From Macrobrachium rosenbergii (taxonomy: Eukaryota > Arthropoda > Malacostraca > Decapoda > Palaemonidae): 64,000 bases of DNA. The translations under genes were made by a program, and so were the position numbers. Of this stretch, positions 16,445-32,000 are shown one piece after another; the first letter of the stretch is position 1; each line of letters opens with the position of its first letter. The DNA is taken from NCBI RefSeq assembly GCF_040412425.1, contig NC_089749.1, positions 10,763,662 through 10,827,661 on the forward strand, given 5' to 3'. Below the pieces are notes generated by a model. That model was not told the origin of the DNA. It saw only the letters and a list, made by a program, of their open reading frames with translations, and ran no database searches.

Positions 16445-16821
16445 GCTAAATTAAAATGTTGTTTCCTCCACAGCAGGAAAATGAATGGAGTCATTCAGTG
16501 AGACTCTGTTGCCGAGCTGCTCCTGACTTGAAATGAAAAGGCAAACACGAATGGGTCCACAGAATGGCCTGATGACTGTGGGGCTGAACGCACACCCAAA
16601 GCAACACAAGAGGAACCACCATGAACACCTTCGGGGGGTTTGGGGGGGATTTCGAAGGTGTGGGGGAATCGTGGGGTCCCTCTCACGCTGCTGAAGATGT
16701 GCGCTCAGCCCCATGGTCGTCAAGTCAGTCTGTGACTCATTCGTGTTGGCCTTTTTGGGGGGTGTCACTGGTCACCTACCACTCCTTTTCCTCATGAGTC
16801 TCGGCTCTTAGGGGCTCGTCC

Positions 16822-18854
16822 TTACAACATCTTGTCTTCGTTGCTTTGATGAGAAGTTTTGTCAGCCAGGTTTTCGGTTGGAATTTCGCAGTTGTTAGAA
16901 TCTGCTGTAGTCGCTTCCGGCGTCCTCTCGTCTCCGTGAACGATGTCTGTCAACGTTTGAGTCAGGACCTCCCACTGGTTGCCGTAGTTGGTCCTCTCAC
17001 GCTGGGTATCGCAGTATATCCTGTGTTGCTTCTCCATTCTCATCCGCAGGTGCTCTTCTTGCCTCTCCTTTTCACTGATGTCCAGGATTTCATTTCCATG
17101 CTGCAGTGCAATCTGTTCCAGGTGGAAGTTCCTCTGAGCTGTGCCATGGAGGAGCGTCATTAACAAGTATTTATCCTGGTCCCTCAGAGCCTCTTCCAGT
17201 CGTGTTTGGCGCTCCCTCAGACGTCTTTGTTCCGTGATCATATTTTCCTCCTGTATCCTCGAGTATTCTTTTAACTCTTGACATTCTTTTCTAAGCTTCT
17301 CCATTTCGCTGTCTTTCTGGTCTGCCTCTTCCAGATACTTGGCATTCTGTCCTCCTAATTCTGCCACCCATTTCTTCATAACGTGGACTTCTGCCTCCAG
17401 AATGTGGGTCGTCATCTTTTCATTTTCTAGTTCTTTCTTTATTGAAGTCACTTCTGCTTCTTTTCCTTCTAACTTTTCATTAATCTTCGCATTTTGTCCG
17501 CCTAATTGCGATACCCAGTTCTTCATCACTTGTAGTTCTGCGAGCACAATCTCGGTTTTCGCTCTTTCTGCATTCAGACTTTCTGTTGTGGAGACCAACC
17601 GATCTTCTTTTTGGTGCAAAACTGATTCTAGCGACTTAACTTGATCCTCTAGTATCAAGTTTTTCTGTGTCTCGTTTGCCAGATTTTTCCGAAGCTCACG
17701 ATTTCCGTCTTGTAGGCCAGCTGCCACCTCTCTGAGTCTCGAGTTTTCTGATTCGGCGAGTTCCAGTTTTCTTTGGAGAGCAACTTGGTTCTCTTTAACT
17801 TGCGTCGTTTGGCTTTCCAGATTTGCTACGATGCCTTCAATGACCGTCATATGCCCTTCCAGAGTCCTTATTTTGTCTTGGTCCTTCTCAGTTTCTACAG
17901 CTTTCCTTGCCAGTAGTTCTTGTAGGTTTTCGACTTTCCTCTGCTCCTGGCTAATTCATCCCTGTAGTCTTCTTTGAGCCTCTCGAAATATTGTTTCTCC
18001 GAAGCGAGTACTTGATTGAATGCTTCGGTTTCCTTCAGTTTGAGGCCTAGCTTAGTTCCTTTCTCTATAGCGATCTCCAGTTCTGTTTCTTTATCAGCCA
18101 TCGCCTGTTGCAGAGAAGCTGTTTTCTTCTCCATTTCTTCCTTCCAAAGGTGCTCCATTCTGCTTCCATGAACCTGGCTGTTTTCCAGTGATTCTTGTAA
18201 CCTCGGCTTTTCGACGTCTGGTTGGTCTCGATGTGGTCTTGGCAGCTGGATTTCTTGGTCCTCTACTTCCATCTGTCCGTCCTCCTCAGTGCTTGTCTCC
18301 GTTTCCAAGTCATTCTCACTGTCATCCAGTTCCAGACTATCTTCCAGTCTGGACACTAAGCTCATCTCCGTTTCGGAATCTTCCTCACCATCGCTCACAT
18401 CCGGTTCAAAATCATCTTCACCATCGCTCATATCCGTTTCCAAGTCATCATCGCTATCAGTCATATCCATTTCAACATCATCCTCACTATCACTCATATC
18501 ATTTTCACGATCATCCTCACTATCGCGCCATTCGCTTTCCAGACATTCTTCCAGTTCATGATGTTCGGGTCCATAGATTTTGTATTTCCAGTACGCAGCA
18601 AGCGCCAAGCCTGCCAACAAGGCCAAACCAGGTTTGGCGACGGCAGAGTCTGGCGCCAACAAGCTGTTCGGTCGTGGGACAATTTCCGGTTCAAGGGAAT
18701 CAACAGCGGCAGCAAAAGCATTCAGGGCTTGTAAACCACTGTTGACGTCTTGACAACAAAAGAAATTGATGCAATCCTCGACTATCGAAGCGTACAAATC
18801 AACTCCTACGAATACCAGTACTACAAACAATACGTAAAATAGCTCAAACATCAT
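16822..18854 (-). CDS. Intronless coiled-coil membrane protein with one frameshift
   Basis: Two overlapping - strand open frames (18854-17895, 319 codons; 17850-16822, 342 codons from its first ATG) are halves of one gene. Upstream of that ATG the second frame stays open back to about 17945, where it abuts residues DELAR of the first; a single lost base would join them into roughly 675 residues. The N-terminus has a hydrophobic segment (residues 3-20, FELFYVLFVVLVFVGVDLY), then a second (about 76-90, GLALLAGLALAAYW). An acidic part follows with four 11-residue repeats (MDMTDSDDDLE type, residues 118-162), then a long coiled coil. In the second half VMK[NK]WV..LGGQNAK occurs twice, 49 residues apart. 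The C-terminus (IVHGDERTPE...) is polar. I do not recognise the family; a membrane-anchored scaffold is plausible. It may be an assembly error or a young pseudogene. Confidence 0.65.
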
Positions 18855-18909
18855 GAAATGAGTACCGTATACGTTTGCTTTCTGAATGTCTTGTTTTTAA
18901 AACTGCCAG

Positions 18910-19250
18910 GAAAAAGATTCAGGACCCGGAGGCGCTTCTTGAAGATGCGAAGAACGCCTTCGATTCGAGGCTGGGCTCCGAAAGACTTTGTCTTCTTCTG
19001 CTTCTTCTTCTTCAGGATTCAAGATCTAGAGGAGCTTCATGAAGATGCGAAGAACGCTTACGATTCGAGGCTCGGCTCTGAAAGATTTTGTCTTCTTCTG
19101 CTGCTGCTTCTTCTTCTTCTTCTTCTTCTTCTTCAGGATTCAGGATCTGGAGAAGCTGCATGAAGATCCGACGAAGACTTCAGCACTGGGTTCCAAGCCG
19201 CCGCTGCGGCCGCAGTAGTCCTTCTGAAGGAGGGAGGATCGAGGCTCAGT
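18910..19250 (+). repeat. Three tandem exon-like units with CTT tracts
   Basis: Units start near 18916, 19016 and 19137 (periods 100 and 121 bp). Each starts gattcaggat/gacc and on the + strand reads IQD[PL]E.L.EDA.NA.DSRLGSER. Between units lie (CTT)n-CAG stretches that look like splice acceptors. No convincing donor was found. Confidence 0.5.
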
Positions 19251-19340
19251 CGTCAGAGGAATGCTCGGAGCGGAAATTTTTTCTTCACTTCACCTTTCAT
19301 GAAATCATAAGTTTTACATTTTCCAGTCAAATATTCTCGC

Positions 19341-19341
<1 letters not shown>

Positions 19342-19370
<29 letters not shown>
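19342..19370. repeat. (AAT)n microsatellite
   Basis: Short AAT array followed by CA. Confidence 0.9.
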
Positions 19371-19372
<2 letters not shown>

Positions 19373-19670
19373 ACACACACATATATACTGTATATGTAAC
19401 TTAGATAGTTGCTGAACTCAAATGATATTCCTGAAGTAAAGTTGCCATTTATCTTCAGAACTTGCTTAAAGAATTTACTATATAGAGCATATTTCAAATC
19501 GTACATTCTGATATTCGTATTTTTTTGTGACCTCATTTCAATGCATTAGATCTTAAAATATCTGTATTTCAGCTTCAGATTAATTTAGAAATCAGAATGT
19601 TTTCGATAGGGTCAAGTTGTCATTTGACCAAATTATTTCATTAAAATTCTACAAGAATTTAGGTTTTGGC

Positions 19671-19734
<64 letters not shown>
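19671..19734. repeat. (AAT)n microsatellite
   Basis: About 64 bp of AAT. Flanking sequence (atttactatatagagc / tatatatagtaaattc; acttgcttaaagaatt / ttctttaagcaagttc) is an inverted copy of 19400-19520. Confidence 0.85.
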
Positions 19735-19893
19735 GTAATACATTGGAAGTTTTATTACACAGCCATTTGGACTTTACAATTATATATAGTAAATTCTTTA
19801 AGCAAGTTCCGTAAATAAATGTCAATATTGTTTCAGTAATATCATTTGAGTTTAGCAAGAGTAAATTGGTCAAATAATCAAGTTACTTGTGAA

Positions 19894-20841
<948 letters not shown>

Positions 20842-20880
20842 ATCCTACTAATGCACAGAACAATTTTGTACGTGATAAAG

Positions 20881-20946
<66 letters not shown>
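20881..20946. repeat. (AT)n microsatellite
   Basis: About 66 bp of AT bordering the Penelope-like element. Confidence 0.95.
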
Positions 20947-20954
<8 letters not shown>

Positions 20955-20990
20955 AACTGAATCACGAAAATATGGAACGTGATGAATATA

Positions 20991-23930
<2,940 letters not shown>

Positions 23931-23938
23931 TGAAAGTT

Positions 23939-24177
23939 AACTGATTGACTTTCCCGAACCAATTACTGTATATTGGTGACACGGAATCTAGGTGTAGATG
24001 ACTCCTACTTATAAGCATTTATGCTTAATTAGTCTACATGACATTACCTACTATCTCTTAAGTAGTCTAGGTGATGTTTATTTCAAGTCATCTAAACTAC
24101 TAGAATTTTTTGTAAGCAGATGTGACCCAGATCCCGTGTCACCAATATACAGTAATTGGTTCTGGAAAGTCAATCAG
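23939..24177. mobile_element. MITE-like element with inverted termini (unit B orientation)
   Basis: The left end ctgattgactttccc...gaaccaattactgta and right end tacagtaattggttc...ggaaagtcaatcag are inverted copies of about 50 bp. The interior matches 43890-44095 of unit C in the opposite orientation. Confidence 0.65.
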
Positions 24178-24244
24178 AGCTCTTTGCCAATGATGATGTA
24201 GATAAAGATTTATTAGTTCTGAGTAGCTGTAAAAGTGATCCGTT

Positions 24245-25250
24245 CATGTTCCTTATCAGGTTTCAGATAGTGTCCTTGATTGGAAAAATAATTAAACATA
24301 AAAATGAAACCCCTCAGTTGCCAAGCAAAAACATTACAGTGCTTATCGCTTGGCGTCTCTTAGTTTTCTTGTACTACATACGAGTCTATCAGTCGAGAAA
24401 CATGCCAAGCGCCATCCTGGGCCAAAGTATTTTTTAATCTAATTTATTATATTTCAAAAATGGCACTTGGCATGTTTCTCGACTGGAAAGCTCATATGTT
24501 CCATTCTCCATGCTCAGTAAATTGTTCTAATGCCGTTTTTGGTATGTAGTTGGCACCTTATTATTATGCAATCCCAGAAAGAGAGTTCTCGTTTTTGGCC
24601 ACATCTGAGCTCTAAGTAGGCTCCCTCCTCTTATCGTTTACTCTATTATAACGTAATTGTATAAATCTCACTGCGCATTGTTCAGTGTTTGTTCCTTTGC
24701 CCTCTGCTTCCATGTTTTTGAATGCTTTCCCTGCTTCAGTAATTTCTGGCTTTCATGAGCTGGAACATTCATACTGATAGAAATAATGCTAGATGATTCA
24801 CAGTCGCAGAGTCAGTCCTTTGAGGTTAAACTCCCTCCAGGCTACATAAGTTCCTCCGCCTACCTGTCCCTTCGGCCTCAAAAATTAATAAGGAATGTCG
24901 AATTTTCAAGTAACTGATAACTTCATTACCTGGTGTCTTTCACAGTAAAGATATAACCTGCTACAGCTCTGGTAAACGAACTGTGTGAGTCAGACTTGAT
25001 ATTCTCAAACACCGTTAAGATCAGGTGTTACTTGAAGGGCATTTTAGAGGGCATCGCTAACGAAGACCGTTTCCTAAGAATCCTCCAGACCTCAGGTGGC
25101 TTCTCGGTCATAATCTGAACTGAATCGGGTTGATCTCCCCAGAAACAATTATGAACAGGTGTAGCGAATAGGACGGCTAGGATGATATCAGGTGGCTTTT
25201 CGTTGATTAAACTTTTCACTTGCTTTTGCATGGTTATGCTTTTCTTCATG
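24245..25250. repeat. Upstream anchor block of unit B
   Basis: Matches 1-877 and 44160-45065. No gene seen. Confidence 0.7.
24382..24495. repeat. Foldback hairpin insertion in unit B only
   Basis: Arms cagtcgagaaacatgccaag (24390-) and cttggcatgtttctcgactg (-24495), about 25 bp with one mismatch, loop about 56 nt. Units A and C lack it at the same site. Confidence 0.7.
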
Positions 25251-26209
25251 TTAATGTGTTGTGTACAGTAACAAGCGATCTGAGTTCATAGACATTAATA
25301 TCCAGATACCTATATATGCATGTATCATTAAGAAACAGTGATAATAATAACAATAGCAGGTGAGGAGATGATGAGGCTAAAGTGGGGAAAACGACACAAA
25401 GAGGACGAATGATGGCGGTTGATTGAAAATGCATGGAAGAATCTGGAATAGTAGAAAACTGTTGCAATTACTTAACAACAGAGAGAAAAGCTGAATAATC
25501 AGAAAACCTGAGAACCAGAAATGGATATAAATAAATTACATAGGCTTTTCTGATGGCTTAAAATAAGCAGGAGTGAATTTGCTCCTTACTTAAACATTTG
25601 GAAGTCAGACGACTCCACAACTGCACTAGGCAAACTATTCCACATTTTAGTAGTAGCCAAAATAAATCTAGCAAACTGAGCAGTAGTCAACCTGATACTA
25701 GAAAACAACACAGTATTTGCATCAGCAGCCTGCCTGTTGCGAACGAAGAAGCTAGGTCCGGTAAAGATTATAGAGGATGTTTGTCACTTTAGTACATTTT
25801 ATTCAGTAAACATAATGAACTCACCTTACATCTCTGCCCTAAGTCAACATTTAAGAGTTGGGAGAATAAGCCTGACATATGACATAACAACCCAAGATTT
25901 TGATGTGAGAGTCAGCACTGGAAAGCCACAATGGAGAGCAGTATTCCAAACGAGGAAGAAAAAAAGAGTTATAACAGAGGTGATGGTTTCATCACCAAAC
26001 ATTCGAAAAAATTTCCAAAAGATACCAACTTTTAGAGAAGCAGAGGAAGGAATATTACGTCGATGCTTCTCAAAAGGTAATTTATTTTCAAAAGTTACAC
26101 CCAAAGTCTAAAGTCACTGACATATAAAACAGTACCACTTAAATGTAAATCAGGAAGCAAAGGCAAAATTGTTCTGGATCGAATAACTATATTCTTTGAG
26201 TTTTAGAAT

Positions 26210-27165
26210 GGTTAAGCTTTATACAGACCGCAGTAACTGCAGGCCAATATCTGTTCTCTCTGTGCTCTCCAGAGTTGCTGGAAAACCTATTTTTAAACCA
26301 CTATACGAGAATATGTAATTTAAAACGACTGTTAGCTGATAGCCAATGTGCATATAGAAAATAGTTAGGTATCTGCAATGCTCTTTTAGATTTGACGTGC
26401 CATTTGCAAGAGAACCTTGATAAGGGTCTTGAGTGTAGAGTAATTCAAATAGATTCTAGTGCTGCTCTTGATTTGGTGAATCATGAGGCACTAATTTATA
26501 AACTGAAGAATCTTGTAGTTGGTGTTTATGTTTTAGGATTGTGTTGTAACAGCAGTATAGGTGCCTCGCTGTCAAATTTCTCAGTTCCAGAGGTCTTTTA
26601 TTCCTCACACCATTGGACTTGGAACAGGCTCCCTAAGGATGTTGTGCACTGGAGCCTCAAAAGTTCAGGCGAAGGTGCAATGCATTATTACCCTGAAACA
26701 GTTCTCCCCCATATGGTGTAGTGCCATCAGTGCACCTAACGCGGTCCACTGTAGGCATTACTCAAGGTTCTATGCAGTTTCCACTGGGACCCTAGCTGCA
26801 ACCCCTTTCATTCCTTTTACTGTACCTCCATTCATATTCTCTTTCTTCCATCTTGTTTTCCACCCTCTCCAGACAGTTGTTTTACAGTGCAACTGCCAGG
26901 TTTTCCTCCTGTTGCACCTTTAAAACCTCCTTCACACTCAGTTTTCCTTTCAGTGCTGAATGACCTCGTAGGTCCCAGCGCTTGGCCTTCGACCTTAATC
27001 TTATATTCCAATTCCAATTCCTAAGACCATGCTCCTGGTATTTTAATATTTTAGTTACATTTTATATTTATTTATGAACACCATATCGTCTGGAAGCTTA
27101 AATGTCAATTCAAGGGCCCCTGTGGGCTTGTTCCATATGAATAGGGTTCATCTTTTGAATAATAA
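26210..27165 (+). mobile_element. Nested + strand LINE remnant carrying a SINE
   Basis: Same element as 878-2253: CDALLDLTCHLQEN near 26380, VIQIDSSAALDLVNHEAL at 26440-26500, and tail (AAT)n at about 27155. It is interrupted at 26713-27010 by SINE-A. Confidence 0.7.
26713..27010 (+). mobile_element. SINE-A copy inside the nested LINE
   Basis: Full-length, from gtgtagtgccatcagtgc to cccagcgcttggcctt. Unit A has the uninterrupted LINE here (near 2110). Confidence 0.7.
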
Positions 27166-28778
27166 TAATGATAATGCCTACTCCATTCATGAATATGTGC
27201 CAGATTTCTATTCAAGGAGTCTGCAACCACAGACTTAGGACATGGAGAAGGAACAACAGTTAGAAGAGCAGCGTCATTGGCATATGCAATAAATTTGTTC
27301 TCCAGACCTCGCTCCATGTCACTAGATAGATAATAGTTCCAAGAGCACTATCTTGGTGAACACCTGAAATGACAATACTAAAGGTACTATACTGTCCATC
27401 AACACAGAACCATTTGGGTTCTGCTCATTAAAAAAGTAATTTGAAATATCAATTAAAGATCTATCAGTTAAAAATAATCTTAGCTTGTAGATAAGTGGTT
27501 TATGATTCACAAGGTCAAAGACTGACCTGAAACTTAACCAGACTGCATGCCTCTGCATCCTCATCAAGAGCACTCTGCAAGATGGCGATCATGAAGAGTG
27601 CATCACAGCTACCAAAGCCTTTATGAAACCCAAACTATAATGCTGGTGGCAGGTTTTTATCTTCAGCAAACCTACAAAGTCGCTTGGAGAGCGGCTAGTC
27701 AAAACTAGGATAATTGAATTGGTCTACATTTTGAGGAGCAGCGATGTTTCAATTCCTCAAAAAAAAAAAAAAAAAAAAATGAAACCTTCAAGTCAACTAA
27801 CTTTTCGAAAATAATAGTAATTCTAGGAGCAGTGAAATTAGCAGTATTTTTCTTTAGAAAATATTGTAAATATTCCATCAGGGTCTGTGCCATCGTAACT
27901 GTCATGCCCCAGAAGCAAAGCTTTGACTTTTCAAGATCTGAAGGCCATTAAACACGTGAAAGAGGCAACACCAAGGACTCGTCACATTGTTTGCTAACAG
28001 ACTTGAGCCAAAAGTCCTGCCTTCTGTTCGGGGCATTATACAGCAGTTCTATTAACTCTTACATGAGGAGGCATGCTAGGATCAACTCCAAAGAGTGATG
28101 ACTTAAGGGCAGGCCACCAACTTGTGGTCATCGCCACTGGAGAGCAAGATCTCTCACACCCTAACTCAAAGCTCTCTCAGCTCTCCCATAGACTACCTGA
28201 GTTTGACTTCTAAGCACAGTGAAATTAAGCCACAACACATTCGATCGATTGCTCCTCTATAAATATATATATTTTTTTTATGATAGGCAAGCTTACATGC
28301 AGCATGAAACCAAAGCTTATCTTTAAGACGAAACTGGGGAATTTTAGAAGGAATTCTCCTCTCGACAGGAGTGCTAAGGCGATCATTTAAGCACTCCATA
28401 ACTTACGCATTCTCTCTGTGTGCTTAGAGCCTTGTGATCTTACTGTTCTTGAAGGCCTGAATTACCCAAAGGGACTTCTCAAATAAGTTTTTTCCTACCT
28501 CTGCAGTTCCCCAAGTACGGAATAATAGTTTTTACACAAATAATTTCTATTCAAAAAGCCTAGTTTTTATAATCCGTTTAGTCGTACTTGTGAGATTTAC
28601 GTTCTCAAATATCAAGGTGCTTTATAGTAAGACTTTGGTGAAAAGAAATGGAGTGGATTGGTTCGATCATATTTCTTATAATTCTGCAAAGGAATATATG
28701 AGTTACCTGACCAAGGGAAGTCTGACAAAGTTTGCAAACAAACGAATGGTCACATTCCTCATTCTGTGGTACACAGAA

Positions 28779-28780
<2 letters not shown>

Positions 28781-28830
<50 letters not shown>

Positions 28831-29059
28831 CAACGTAGTCGGTTTCTTAGAATTACACATCCCCAAGCAAAAGAATTCGTAAACGTCAACAGATGTTCCG
28901 CCTCCGCAGGTGTTTTCGTAGCAGGATATAACGAATAAAAAGGGGCCGTTGCTTGTCAGTGGCAGCTCTTAGCTCGAAGCTGAAGTCAACTGAGCCTGGG
29001 GAGAAGTGACACTGTCCAGAAGAAACTACGACTTGGCGAAGACTCTCAGAATAGTCAAC
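28781..29059 (+). promoter_or_regulatory. Proximal promoter and 5' leader of gene B
   Basis: A CT tract of about 47 bp (28781-28827) precedes the conserved block with gcaggtgttttcgtagcagg. The TATA-like box reads gaataaaaagg (28933-28943), and an arthropod-type initiator TCAGT lies about 23 bp downstream at 28956-28960. The leader ggcagctct and the stretch to the ATG match gene C closely. Confidence 0.55.
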
Positions 29060-32000
29060 ATGGCTTTCTTCAAGCGATACCTACCAGCTCTCTGGATTGG
29101 CTTGTTTCTGATCGTTTCCTCGACCCAAGGTGAAACAGTATATTCACACTAAATATTTTATTAAATAGCTGAGGAAAAGAGCATATGGATAGTAGAGTTG
29201 GCTAGGAGGAAGGCTTCAGAAAGTGGTTCTATATAATTGAATTTTTTATGAAAACGAAACGAGGGCAGCATATAATGTTTCACATCATCTGCCATCCCCA
29301 TTTCTTTTTTTTTTAAAGGTTAGGATAAACAAAAGGGCATTCCAGTATTGTAGGTAGATTAGCAACGAAATTTCATACCCCGTCTTTTCTCGGTATGTCA
29401 GAATTTTAGAGGATCCCCACAATTCAAGAGTGTCAAAATGTCTGTTTGTAGTGTTGCCATTCCTGGGGGTATGCACATGAGGCTTTCTACGTAGATCTGT
29501 TATTATTGCCATGTTTAGAAGTTCACTTTGTAGAAGTAAACTTTAATTGGTCAGATATTATTATTATTTGTAGGGTTGTGAGGGGGCTAGTGCCATCAGC
29601 GCACGTCACGTGGTGCACTGTGGCCATTACTGAAGGGTGTTTGCAACACCCTTTGGTCCCTGGCTGCGCTCACTTTTCAACCTTTTTCTTAACCCCCTCG
29701 GGGAACCCTTTCTTCCATCTTGAAAATGCCAAAGTTCTTGGCTCGACAGCATAAATTTCATAAATCCTGTATTTTTACAGACGCCTAACGCCCCCCCCCC
29801 AAAAAAAAAAGCAAGAGAAAATAAAACATGAACCGATTGTTTTCAAACATTTGGGCAACATACCTTGAGACTCAGTCAGGCAATTTTCATCTATCCAATG
29901 GCTTAGTTACTACAGATACTTTAAGGGCGAACAATTGTATTCTTCGAACATCTTGAATAACTGGTATATAATTGCGAAGGTATATTTTCGTAACTGGTAA
30001 AGGTATAGGACAGCCCCACCTGCGAACACTAGAACCAAAATGAAACGAATAGACATTACATTCGTGTCCACTGAAATTCATAGTGACTTGCGTAGTTTTT
30101 CCTCTTTGGTTTACCTCGACTGCAGTAATACTGTACCTGGGTACCTAGATTTCCATCTATCCAGTAAATTGATGAATATGAATTTGAGCAAAGGAAATTA
30201 TGATAATGGTAGTGACGTACTGGTATTAATAATTACAGTAGAATCCTTTAAGTATGCCTGTCTTCAGTGTTTGATACATTCTTGTTATATCTTAGGAAGA
30301 GTATATTCAACACGAACCCAACAGGTTGTAGTACTGCTTTGAGTTAGATTATCAAAACTGGTGTGTTATCAGCAGGAAAGACACATTTTGCGGGACCTCT
30401 GTAATTGAACACAGTCCAAGATATAAATTCCTGAATGCAATCTTAGATATTTTGACTTTCAACTCATATTTTCGGAGCATTTTGAAAGTTATATCAATGA
30501 ACAAGATTGGTCGAATAATAACACTGTTAATCTTTAGCCTTTTATGCTTATGAAGCAAAGTCAACACATCTGCTTAGAGCAATACAAATTTAAATTTCAT
30601 GGTAACAATTACGCAAAATGGCTTATATCATCATAATTGTGGTGGTAAAACTATGCAATACGTTTTTAGATAGTTATTATTGTATGTACAGCCCCGTAGT
30701 GGGGTAGTGCCGTAGGTACACCACACGCGGTGCACTGTAGGTATTACTTGAGGTTCTTGGCAGCCCAGCTGCAACTCCTTTCATTCCTTTTCCTGTACCT
30801 CGGTTCATATTCTCTTTCTCCCATCTTACTTTCCTCAACCCTCTCCTAATAATTGCTTCATAGTGCAACTGCGAGGTTTTCCTCCTGTTACACCTTTCAA
30901 ACCATTTTACTGTCAGTTTCCGTTTCAGCGCTGAATGGTCTCATAGGTCCCAGCGCTTGGCCTTTGGCCTAATTTCTGTATTCTGTTCTGTATGTACAGA
31001 AACATTCTCTTATTACTTCTGCTAACCAGTGCCATTCTTCTTTCAAATACAGTAAGTGCTCAGGGCTATGGAATACCGCCACCAGTGCCACCACCAGTAC
31101 CACCTGTAACCAGTACAAGTAAGTCGAGTTTGTCACATTTTTAACTTCACAGACATCGAATTACTATATGAAGTATTTGTTATTGTCAAACAGTTCATTT
31201 ATCCCTAATTCTCTTTGTTAAGTTCTCATTTTGGACAGCTTATTTTTGAGGAAATCCTGACAATTTGTCTGCTAGTAAATATTTCCGTCTCAAAAAATGA
31301 AGCCTTGATTGAGGCTTCTTAACAAATGGAAAAAATATGAATCGGCTATTTCAGTTTACCAGTCCGAATTATTAGGTGATGATTTTCGTTTATATGTCTT
31401 ATCATAGCAGGTGGAGTAAAATTTCAAATTACCAGTGTGTCGAAACTACCAATGCTGGATATTTTTGCAGTGATGATACAAAATAAAATAAATAAAAATA
31501 TACATTCTAGTCCAGGACAATTTACAGAGAATTGCTTTTCTGTAATTTTTTTTTTATTTCGACCGGAATTGTAGTTGTATCTTGGTCACCAGATTTCTGT
31601 TCATCTATATATTTATTAATTGTGAATGTTGTAATGTATTTCCCTGTTTCTGTCTCACAGTCATCATTGAATTGCAGTGTAAGAGTTGTATTTATGATTT
31701 CATAGGCAAGATTTTCAGTTTTATATGTTTCCTTCTGTTCAAAAATCAGTGCAGAGAAGAATTCTGGTAAACACGCGACCGTATTATCAAAACTGGCTGT
31801 CTGACTAAAGTTCTCATTAAATCTTTGCATGATTTTTTGTGAGTTGTGAGTGAAGTAGATTTCAGTCTTAGAACAAAGAAGATTAACCGAATTTATACAA
31901 TCTGGGCACGCCATTTTTCAGTAGCTAAGTTAACTTGAGATGAAGATGACAGCAACAGGAAATAAGGCAATGATAATGACAACAAAGATGTTAACCAGTA

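Larger units (their letters stand above)
25560..28480 (-). mobile_element. LINE remnant, interrupted by a + strand LINE
   Basis: Upstream part (28480-27170) on the - strand: IPSKIPQFRLKDKLWF near 28350, LNRNLAHIHEW near 27200. Downstream part (26215-25560): RSRTILPLLPDL, VTFENKLPFEKH, FARFILATTKMWNSLPS. The two halves join at the thumb of one reverse transcriptase, so the + LINE at 26210-27165 is nested inside it. Dead by many stops. Confidence 0.75.

Noticed and set aside
16451..16768. Two overlapping - strand frames of 63-105 codons past the coiled-coil stop
   Set aside because: No domain, no continuity with the coiled-coil gene, and they overlap each other in different frames.
17339..18745. 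+ strand frames of 90-185 codons
   Set aside because: Shadows of the - strand coiled-coil gene caused by its repetitive acidic and heptad codons.
25028..25249. 73-codon - strand frame in the anchor block
   Set aside because: The matching stretches in units A and C are interrupted by stops.
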